A DNA stretch of 10,337 nt from Kiritimatiellia bacterium (lineage in GTDB: Bacteria; Verrucomicrobiota; Kiritimatiellia; RFP12; UBA3636). The stretch lies in contig JAFPUX010000347.1 of assembly GCA_017413145.1 (NCBI GenBank), positions 1 to 10,337 of the forward strand. The letters run 5' to 3'. The notes under the pieces were generated by a model. That model did not search any database and was not told the origin of the DNA. It saw only the letters and a list, made by a program, of their open reading frames with translations. This document shows positions 4,567 to 10,337 of the stretch, in pieces (within the stretch, counting starts at the first letter, position 1; each line of letters starts with the position of its first letter). A program made the translations under genes and the position numbers.

Positions 4567-6021
4567 ATGCCACCCGTCCGCAAACGCAACTACGATCCCG
4601 AGCCGCCGGTCCGCGTCCCGCCCTATAGCGTGGAAGCGGAGGCCGCGATTCTCGGCGCGATTTTGCTGGACGCCCCGCGCACGTTCGAATATCTGGCTTC
4701 GCGCAGGGTCGATCCGGCGTGGTTCTGGGTGCCGGGCCATCGTCTCGTCTACGAGAAGGCGGCCGAGCTGAACAACGCGGGCAAGCCGGTGGACGCGGTG
4801 ACGGTCGCCGAAGCGCTCGAAAAGGCCGGCGACCTCGAGAAGGCCGGCGGCGTTCCCGCGATCGAGAAGCTCACGATGGGCAACCTCGTGCTCGCGCACA
4901 CGGAATACTACGCCGACATCCTCCGCGAGAAGTTCCTCCGCCGCCGCATCATCGAGACGGCCGAGGAGGCCGCTTCGCGCTGCTACGCGACCGAGGCCGA
5001 GGGCGACATCGCCACGATCCTGGGCCAGTCCCAGGAACGCATGCTGGCCATCACGGGCGAGGACGAAAACGGACGTCCCGACTGGAACGCCTCGCTCCGC
5101 ACGACGTTCGACCGCATCAACGCGCTCTACAAGAACGAATCCGGCCTCACGGGCCTTTCGACCGGCTTCAAGGATCTCGACCGCACGATCCAGGGGCTCC
5201 GCCCCTCCGAAATGATCGTCCTGGCCGCGCGCCCCTCGATGGGCAAGACGTCGCTCGCGATGAACATCTGCACGGCCGTCGCGCTTGGCGCGGACTGCAC
5301 GGGCCGCCCCGTCACGGGCGGCGAGCCGAAGGGCGTGGCGATCTTTTCGTGCGAAATGTCGACCGACGCGCTCGTCACGCGCATGCTCTGCTCGATGGCC
5401 GGCGTCCCCTACTTCAACATCGTCCGCGCCAACAAGTTCGGCGTTTCCGAAGAGGAGAAGGCCCGCCAGACGCGCCAGCTCTCGAAGGCCGCCTCGGCGC
5501 TCATGAACGCGAAGTTCTACGTGGACGACACGGGCGGCCTCGACATCAGCGACCTGCGGGCCCGCGCGCGCCGCATGAAGAAGCGGTACGACGTCCAGCT
5601 CGTGATGATCGACTACCTGCAGCTGCTCAACTGCGCCGCCGGCGCGTCCGAAGGCCGCCAGCTCGAGACGACCAAGATATCCGCCGGCATCAAGGCGATG
5701 GCCAAGGAGCTGAACGTCCCGGTGCTCGTCCTCTCGCAGCTGTCGCGCGGCGTCGAGCAGCGCGACCGCGAGGCCAAGCCGCGCCTCTCCGACCTGCGCG
5801 ACTCCGGTTCGATCGAGCAGGACGCGGACGTCGTGATGCTCCTGCGCCGCCCCTGCAAGTATCCCGGCTCGGCCGGCTCCGACCAGCCCAACCTCGCCAT
5901 CGTGGACGTCGCGAAAAACCGCAACGGCCGCGTGGGCGAAGTCAAGCTCACCTTCATCGACGAACTCACCCAGTTCACCGACGCGACGGACGAACGCGAG
6001 GAGGACCCCGCCGATCTCTGA
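4567..6021 (+). CDS. dnaB: Replicative DNA helicase DnaB
   Basis: DnaB is the hexameric 5'-3' helicase that unwinds DNA at the replication fork and binds primase. The 484-residue protein has the full family layout: a helical N-terminal domain beginning PYSVEAEAAILGAILLD (about 19-120), a linker, and a RecA-fold C-terminal domain from about 190. Walker A is ARPSMGKT at 221-228 with lysine 227. The FSCEMS motif follows. Walker B is LVMIDYLQLL with Asp349. LSQLSRGVEQR and the arginine-finger region LRDSGSIEQDADVVMLLRR lie at about 410-428. No intein or insertion is seen. The ATG at 4567 gives a normal N-terminus. Only a weak GGGG precedes it, and the leader may be very short. The gene is monocistronic, transcribed alone from a complex upstream region, and followed by a strong hairpin. 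Its stop is TGA at 6019-6021. Confidence 0.98.
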   Translation: MPPVRKRNYDPEPPVRVPPYSVEAEAAILGAILLDAPRTFEYLASRRVDPAWFWVPGHRLVYEKAAELNNAGKPVDAVTVAEALEKAGDLEKAGGVPAIEKLTMGNLVLAHTEYYADILREKFLRRRIIETAEEAASRCYATEAEGDIATILGQSQERMLAITGEDENGRPDWNASLRTTFDRINALYKNESGLTGLSTGFKDLDRTIQGLRPSEMIVLAARPSMGKTSLAMNICTAVALGADCTGRPVTGGEPKGVAIFSCEMSTDALVTRMLCSMAGVPYFNIVRANKFGVSEEEKARQTRQLSKAASALMNAKFYVDDTGGLDISDLRARARRMKKRYDVQLVMIDYLQLLNCAAGASEGRQLETTKISAGIKAMAKELNVPVLVLSQLSRGVEQRDREAKPRLSDLRDSGSIEQDADVVMLLRRPCKYPGSAGSDQPNLAIVDVAKNRNGRVGEVKLTFIDELTQFTDATDEREEDPADL

Positions 6022-6068
6022 TCTTTCGATTGCCGATTATCCTTGTGCTTTGTACGTGTGGTACAAAC

Positions 6069-6122
6069 AGGGCGCGTTTGCCGCGGGTTCGCCCCGCTAG
6101 CTTGCCCCGGCAAACGCGCCCT
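6069..6122. terminator. Bidirectional hairpin terminator between dnaB and the opposing operon
   Basis: A perfect 13-base stem pairs GGGCGCGTTTGCC (6070-6082) with GGCAAACGCGCCC (6109-6121), extended by an A-T pair to 6069/6122. The 26-base loop holds a second small hairpin, GCGGG (6083-6087) with CCCGC (6093-6097). The plus-strand transcript continues with TTTCTTT, and the minus-strand transcript continues with TGTTTGTAC. It lies between two converging genes (stops at 6021 and 6181), so it can end both transcripts. Confidence 0.85.
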
Positions 6123-6180
6123 TTCTTTATCCGGAAGACCCGGTCCGCGCCGGCGTCCGCCCCGTGCGGATCCGCGGACG

Positions 6181-7617
6181 TCAGTGCGCGTGGCGGGAGC
6201 CGCCGCCGGGACCGCCGCCGGGCGGCGAGACCGTGCACTTCCACGAGTTGGTCGCGAGCCAGCGCGAACCGGAGAGACGGAAGGAAGGCACCTCCCAGCG
6301 GTCGAGCGCGCGGCAGTAGCGGCATCCCGCCACGAGCGCGGACGTGCCGCGCTCGAGATAGGGCGGCAGGTGCTCCCGGCAGTGGCGCCGCCACGCCAGG
6401 TCGAACGCGCCGCCGGACTGCATCTCGACGGCGTCGAGCGGCACGAGACGGACCTGCTCGAAGACGGGCAGCACGAGCGGCACGGCCGTGGGCGGCTCCG
6501 CGCCGCCGCCTTCGTCCTCGAGCTTGCCGAAGGGCTTCGCGGCGCCGGTCCAGACGAGCGTCCCGGCGTCCGCCTCCGGCGCGGTCAGGCGACGGACCGG
6601 GTTCTCGACGCGCATCGCGGCGTCCGCGCCCGCGTAGTCGTATTCGGGCTTGAGCTTGCCCTCGATCGGGAACGACGGGTCGCGCATCGTCTCCCACGCG
6701 CCCCACCGCGAGGGGCGGTAGAGCAGGAAGCCGGGCGCGGGGTTCGTGGCGGCGATTTCGTCCGGGAAGCCCTCCGCGAACGGATTGGGCAGCCCTTCGG
6801 CGCCGAACGCCTCCGGCAGGCCCGGCATCGCGGCGAGGTCGCCGCCGGAAAGCTCCGCCGTTCGCAGGTGCAGCGAGAGGATTTCGGACGACGCGGGCGG
6901 CTCGTCGTCCTCCGGCGGCAGCGGCGGCCACCAGCTCCAGCCGGCGTAGTCGTCGAGCAGCGTCGGCGCGGCCCAGTGGAACCAGCACCACGAGCGCCCG
7001 AGCACGGCCGCGTAGAATCCCTGGTTCAAGAGAATGTGAGATCCCGACGGGTCGTCGAAGAACGCGGCGTTGTCGGGTCCGGCGGCGACCCCTTCGTCCG
7101 CGAGGGCGTCGAGCATCGACGAATACTCGCCCCACGCGCCGGGCCAGGGCTCCGGCATCGCGTCCTCGCCGGCGAGCTGCCGCCCGTAGCCGCGGCGCAC
7201 GACGAGCGCCCGCTCGCGGACGAACTGCGTGAAGCCGTCGTTCGAGGGCGCGCCGTTGAGCTTGGCGGCCTGCTGCGCGGCGGCGGCGCCGGCGACCGGT
7301 CCGGCGAAGGACGCGCGGACCGCGGCTTCGGAGATCGTCTCGGCGGCGTCTTCGTCGCCCGCGGCGAGCGCGAGGACGTGCAACAGGTTGAGCTCGCCGA
7401 CGACGTTGAGAGAGGCGCCCTGCCAGCGCGCGGCCTCGAGCGCGGCGGCGTCGCCGGCGTTCTGCGTCTTGTCCTTTCCGAGCACCGCCGTGTGCAGGTC
7501 GGCGAGCCACAGGATCGCGGCGAGCAGCGCGAGCACCGCCGCGAGCACGAACAGGATGACCTGTCCGCCGCGGGCGGCGTCGGGTCGGTGTCCGGTGGCG
7601 GGGTTGTCGGGTCGCAT
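6181..7617 (-). CDS. TadG-like protein with an N-terminal Flp-pilus-type membrane segment
   Basis: The 478-residue protein opens with a short polar stretch and then GGQVILFVLAAVLALLAAIL (17-36) and a following polar block with QNAGDAAALEAAR (52-64). This arrangement (Gly-Gln before one membrane helix, then Q-N-A-x-D-A-A-A-L-x-A-A) is typical of the N-terminal domain of TadE/TadG-like Flp pilus assembly proteins, which hold a large domain outside the inner membrane. The rest (about 70-478) is extracytoplasmic by inference, rich in Trp, Pro and acidic residues. It has cysteines near the end and a GGGPGGGS tail, and matches no domain I know. No other tad gene (cpaF, tadB, tadC, flp) is in the window, so a pilus role is inference. 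The ATG at 7617 is 6 bases after the stop of the upstream gene and lacks a clear Shine-Dalgarno sequence, implying translational coupling. It is the last gene before the hairpin. Confidence 0.65.
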   Translation of the reverse strand: MRPDNPATGHRPDAARGGQVILFVLAAVLALLAAILWLADLHTAVLGKDKTQNAGDAAALEAARWQGASLNVVGELNLLHVLALAAGDEDAAETISEAAVRASFAGPVAGAAAAQQAAKLNGAPSNDGFTQFVRERALVVRRGYGRQLAGEDAMPEPWPGAWGEYSSMLDALADEGVAAGPDNAAFFDDPSGSHILLNQGFYAAVLGRSWCWFHWAAPTLLDDYAGWSWWPPLPPEDDEPPASSEILSLHLRTAELSGGDLAAMPGLPEAFGAEGLPNPFAEGFPDEIAATNPAPGFLLYRPSRWGAWETMRDPSFPIEGKLKPEYDYAGADAAMRVENPVRRLTAPEADAGTLVWTGAAKPFGKLEDEGGGAEPPTAVPLVLPVFEQVRLVPLDAVEMQSGGAFDLAWRRHCREHLPPYLERGTSALVAGCRYCRALDRWEVPSFRLSGSRWLATNSWKCTVSPPGGGPGGGSRHAH

Positions 7618-7623
7618 GGCCGG

Positions 7624-9573
7624 TCACGAAACGCGGAAGACCGCGGGTTCGAGGGGAAGGAGGCGGACGCGCAGGACGACGCCGTCCGCGGTCGTTTCGA
7701 AGGGGATGGGCTCCCACGTGGCGTCGGGCGCGAGGCGTTCGACGCGAGCCGGCGCCGGGCCGTCGAGCGAGAGCGGGAGCGCGTCGAGCGGGTCGAGCGT
7801 CGTGCGCAGCGCCGCCCAGAGGCGCGTTCCGTCCGCCGCGCGGCCGGCGCGGAAGAGCAGGTCCGCGTCGTCCGGGAACCACGCCCCGCCCGTCCACGCG
7901 GCGCGGTCGCCGCCGCAGAGCTCGTCGAGCCACGCCGCGAGGACGCGCTTGCGCGTTTCGCCCCACGCGTGGTAGTGGCCGAGGTCGCGGTCGAGCGTCG
8001 GGAGGCGGAAGGCGACCGTGAGAACGCGCCCGCCCTCGGCGTTGTTGAAGAGCAGCGCGCCGGGCCCGACCGGCGTCGCCTCCGGCGCAAGCTCCCACGC
8101 GCGGTGGAAGAGCGTCGAGAGTTCGCGTGCGGCGGGGTCGTGCTCGCGCAGGTCCGCCGCGTTCGGGACGCCGCGATTCACGGCGCCGACGTCCCATGCT
8201 TCGAACGAGGCGCGCGGGAGGTCGCCGCGGTCGCGCGCGTCGACGCCCGTCAACGCCGCGAAGCCGCGTTTTGCGAGTTCGACTGCCGCGCCGCCGTCGA
8301 GCAGCGCGCGGTCGCGCAGGATGGTGCGGAGCTCTTCGTCGGAAAGGATCAGCACGTCGTAGGCCGAAAGCGCCCACGGGGAGTGACGAGTGACGAGTGA
8401 CGAGTGACGAGTTGCCTTTGTGTTCGCGTAGGGGAAGCCGAAGCGGCCGAAGATCGAGGAGCCCCAGTCGATGCCCCAGGCGGCAGTGGCGGCGAGGGGG
8501 ATGCGGACGCCCTCCCAGGCCGGGCGGAGCGCGGCGAGCGCGGGATAGAGGGCCTTGTTCCGCGCGAGCAGGCGACGGTAGGCTTCGCCGCTCGCGGGTT
8601 CCCACTCGTGGAGGTTCGTGATCCAGAGCTTCGCGCCGGAGCAGCCTTCGAGGAGGCTCATGCAGAGGTGGTAGTGCAAGATCGCCGCGGGCGTCGCCCA
8701 GCGGTTGTGCGGGCAGGTGTCGGGCTCGCACAGCACGTCCATGTCCGGCTCCGCCTGCGCGAGCTGCCACGCGGTGCCGTGGAGCCAGAACGGCACGTCG
8801 CGCAGGCCCTCGCGGATGTAGCGGCCGTTGTTGAGGCGGACGGCGCGGCGCTGCCCGGGCGCGGCGAGGATGCCGGAGAAGCGCGGCGAGAGCGGCATCT
8901 CGTAGCCGCAGCTGCAGAGGACGACCGGCAGCGCCGGATCGACCGAGTCGATCGCCGCGCGGACGTCGCGGAAGAACGTTTCCATCGACGCGGCCTGCGT
9001 TTCGTCGAACGCGCGCTGCAGCGCGGGGTCGGCGCCGGACGCGAGCGCGGCGGCGAGCTCGTCGAACGACATTTCGGCGAAGCCCGATCGCTCCGCGAGC
9101 GCGGCGCGGTGGAGCGGGCAGAGGCAGCCGCCGTAGCCCGAGCCGAGGCGCGTGTCGTCGTCGACGAGGAGGAAGTCGGGCTCCGTCGCGGCGACGAGCC
9201 GAGCGACCTGCGCGCGGACGTGGGCGCGGAAGCGTTCGTCGAGCGGGCAGCAGACGTAGGGCTTGCGTCCGTCGCGCAGCTCCAGGCGCTGGAAGGGCGA
9301 CGGCGAATCGGGCTCGTAGCCGTGCCCCATCGTGGATTGGACGAGCACGCCGACGCGCAGGCCGGAACCCTCGAGCCGCTTCTTCATCGCGGCGACGAGC
9401 GGGGCGAACGCGGCGGCCTTGTCGATCGGCGGGTCGCCCTCGGGGTGGAGCGAGCAGGAGAACGCGACCGAATCGACGCAGGTCTCCCGCGCGAGGCGGC
9501 GCAGATCCGCCTCGATCTCCGCCTCGCGTCCGGCGAGGAGCGGCGCGATGTCAATCCAGAGAGGGGCGTTCAC
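7624..9573 (-). CDS. Probable TIM-barrel glycosidase-like protein
   Basis: I do not assign a family. The 649-residue product has no signal peptide and starts at GTG (9573), giving M-N-A-P-L-W-I-D-I-A-P. The first 370 residues look like a (beta/alpha)8 barrel of the glycosidase kind: alternating strands and helices with polar, aromatic strand ends, including FSCSLHPEGDPP, the acidic strand end LLVDDDTRLG (Asp138-140), VVLCSCGYEMP, and CEPDTCPHNRW (Glu283) followed by HYHLCMSLLEG and LWITNLHEWEP. Asp138-140 and Glu283 are candidate catalytic acids by position only. About 400-490 resembles the trimerisation-like or Rossmann-like domain that follows the barrel in beta-galactosidase-type enzymes (AYDVLILSDEELRTILRD). 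The end is beta-rich. Cysteines are frequent for a barrel. A heptamer DNA repeat encodes residues 388-398. It starts 7 bases after the upstream stop and ends 6 bases before the next ATG, so it is the middle gene of an operon. A non-catalytic sugar-binding role is also possible. Confidence 0.55.
   Translation of the reverse strand: MNAPLWIDIAPLLAGREAEIEADLRRLARETCVDSVAFSCSLHPEGDPPIDKAAAFAPLVAAMKKRLEGSGLRVGVLVQSTMGHGYEPDSPSPFQRLELRDGRKPYVCCPLDERFRAHVRAQVARLVAATEPDFLLVDDDTRLGSGYGGCLCPLHRAALAERSGFAEMSFDELAAALASGADPALQRAFDETQAASMETFFRDVRAAIDSVDPALPVVLCSCGYEMPLSPRFSGILAAPGQRRAVRLNNGRYIREGLRDVPFWLHGTAWQLAQAEPDMDVLCEPDTCPHNRWATPAAILHYHLCMSLLEGCSGAKLWITNLHEWEPASGEAYRRLLARNKALYPALAALRPAWEGVRIPLAATAAWGIDWGSSIFGRFGFPYANTKATRHSSLVTRHSPWALSAYDVLILSDEELRTILRDRALLDGGAAVELAKRGFAALTGVDARDRGDLPRASFEAWDVGAVNRGVPNAADLREHDPAARELSTLFHRAWELAPEATPVGPGALLFNNAEGGRVLTVAFRLPTLDRDLGHYHAWGETRKRVLAAWLDELCGGDRAAWTGGAWFPDDADLLFRAGRAADGTRLWAALRTTLDPLDALPLSLDGPAPARVERLAPDATWEPIPFETTADGVVLRVRLLPLEPAVFRVS
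8381..8412. repeat. Heptanucleotide tandem repeat (GAGTGAC, 4.6 copies) inside the glycosidase-like gene
   Basis: On the plus strand GAGTGAC repeats exactly at 8381, 8388, 8395 and 8402, with a further GAGT at 8409-8412. On the coding strand three units make 21 bases, so it reads as a seven-residue period (TRHSSLV then TRHS, residues 388-398). It sits between two folded segments, after YANTKA, and looks like inserted repeat DNA tolerated in a linker. Confidence 0.9.
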
Positions 9574-9580
9574 GGTCGTG

Positions 9581-10337
9581 TCAGTGCTGGAAGGAGCCGT
9601 CGAAGTTCGGCTTCATCTTGCTCCAATGCGGGACGTAGCCGATTTCGACCTCGGCGGCGCCGCCGGGGCGCACGGCGAGGAAGCGGAGATTTCCGTCGAC
9701 CTCGAAGGGTTCGATCGACGCGCCGGGGGTGCGGCAGACGAGCCCCTTGCGCCAGTTGTAGCGCAGAACGAGACGCCCGGCGGCGGGATCGGCGGGGCGG
9801 ACGACGATGCGGTTTTCGCGGACGTCGGTTTCGCCGGCGCCCTCGAAGAAGCGCGTCGGGGCGTCCGCCCACGGTTCCGCGATCCGGAAGACGGTCAGCT
9901 CCGTTCCCTGCATGCGGAACTCGGCGACGGGGACGAACGCGCCGCCGCACAGGTCGCGGAACGCGCGTTCGGCGCGGGCGTCGAGCGCGACCCAGTGCGT
10001 GATGCCGTAGGCGCGCGAGTACGCCAGGTAGCCTTCTTCCGGATGCCGGTAGGCGCGCGGCGGGCAGTCGAACTCGATCATCCCGCGCGGGAACGCGTAG
10101 TAGTCGGCGCCGAAGAACTCGCGGCCGGAGAGGACCGGCAGGTAGGCCGCGCGGCCCCAGTCGATCCGTTCGTGGATGCGGCCGGCGATCGCGATGCGGC
10201 CGCCCTCCGGGACGTTTTCGCGCACCCAGTCCGCGAATTCGCGCACGACCGGCTCGGCCTTCCACATGCGGAAGCCGGCCGCGTTGGCGGCGTGGGCGCC
10301 GGCGACGCGCAGCCCCGCGAAGAGCGCGGCGGCGAGC
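9581..10337 (-). CDS. C-terminal part of a probable polytopic membrane protein (start outside the window)
   Basis: The frame is open to the right edge, so about 251 C-terminal residues are visible and the true start lies beyond 10337. The ATG at 10267 is internal and is not taken as the start. The visible part begins with the end of a hydrophobic segment (LAAALFAGLRVAGAH). It is followed by MWKAEPVVREFADWVRENVPEGGRIAIAG and a soluble domain with YGITHWVAL, FRDLCGGAF and ELTVFRIAEPW, then a beta-rich tail. This order, a last membrane helix followed by an exported alpha/beta domain and a beta domain, is what I know from polytopic glycosyltransferase-like or YfhO-like membrane proteins. Whether the N-terminal membrane region exists must be read beyond the edge. 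It ends with TGA at 9583-9581, 7 bases before the GTG of the glycosidase-like gene, so the two are probably cotranscribed and translationally coupled. Confidence 0.6.
   Translation of the reverse strand, partial: LAAALFAGLRVAGAHAANAAGFRMWKAEPVVREFADWVRENVPEGGRIAIAGRIHERIDWGRAAYLPVLSGREFFGADYYAFPRGMIEFDCPPRAYRHPEEGYLAYSRAYGITHWVALDARAERAFRDLCGGAFVPVAEFRMQGTELTVFRIAEPWADAPTRFFEGAGETDVRENRIVVRPADPAAGRLVLRYNWRKGLVCRTPGASIEPFEVDGNLRFLAVRPGGAAEVEIGYVPHWSKMKPNFDGSFQH

Noticed and set aside
6083..6097. tRNA T-arm-like sequence (GGGTTCGC) in the terminator loop
   Set aside because: The loop is 5 bases rather than 7, and no acceptor, D or anticodon arms are present.
6043..8400. Long open frame of 785 codons on the plus strand opposite the TadG-like and glycosidase-like genes
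   Set aside because: It is antisense to genes with better protein character, and its composition (Arg, Glu, Val, Ala) is that of a mirror frame.
8381..8412. CRISPR-like array
   Set aside because: The units are 7 bases long with no spacers; it is a simple tandem repeat.
5975..8770. Long open frame of 931 codons on the minus strand
   Set aside because: It runs antisense to the end of dnaB, through the terminator hairpin and out of frame with the two minus-strand genes. Its product is Arg/Ala-rich and without domains.
8404..10002. Open frame of 532 codons on the plus strand opposite the glycosidase-like gene
   Set aside because: Mirror frame of the same kind, beginning in the heptamer repeat and crossing the gene boundary at 9574-9580.

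Overview
The window is GC-rich (my estimate by eye is about two thirds G+C) and gene-dense, with weak or absent Shine-Dalgarno sequences at most starts. The housekeeping proteins are clearly bacterial. The Bacteroidetes-like ArgH, the run of lineage-specific hypothetical proteins, the TadG-like protein and the in-gene heptamer repeat remind me of the Verrucomicrobiota/Kiritimatiellota side of the PVC group, perhaps a host-associated member. That placement is inference from remembered protein style, not a computed phylogeny.

Layout. (1) 1-1001, minus strand: rpoZ, smpB and the 5' end of ribF lie head to tail behind a good sigma70-type promoter (996-1001 / 973-978). (2) 1041-2432, plus strand: argH, diverging from rpoZ. 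(3) 2429-3040, minus: a small lipoprotein gene whose stop codon interlocks with the argH stop. (4) 3157-4395: an unrecognised minus-strand gene for a membrane-anchored protein. It is framed by two related, oppositely oriented repeats of about 58 and 70 bases that sit just outside its stop codon and across its promoter. (5) 4396-4566: a control region rich in G runs on the plus strand, then five 11-base units of the form TGTTGACA plus three bases, then an AT-richer stretch. (6) 4567-6021, plus: dnaB, the replicative helicase. (7) 6069-6122: a long perfect hairpin that can terminate dnaB and the opposing operon. (8) 10337-6181, minus: three tightly packed genes, namely the 3' part of a probable polytopic membrane protein, a probable TIM-barrel glycosidase-like protein, and a TadG-like single-pass protein.

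How the genes relate. rpoZ, smpB and ribF are core functions (RNA polymerase, ribosome rescue, FAD synthesis). argH is the last step of arginine synthesis and dnaB unwinds the replication fork. The three-gene minus operon at the right looks like a surface or carbohydrate-related unit, but its job is not evident. The most unusual parts are the repeat-framed gene at 3157-4395 and the phased 11-base array upstream of dnaB. No CRISPR array, rRNA, tRNA or recognisable transposase was seen.
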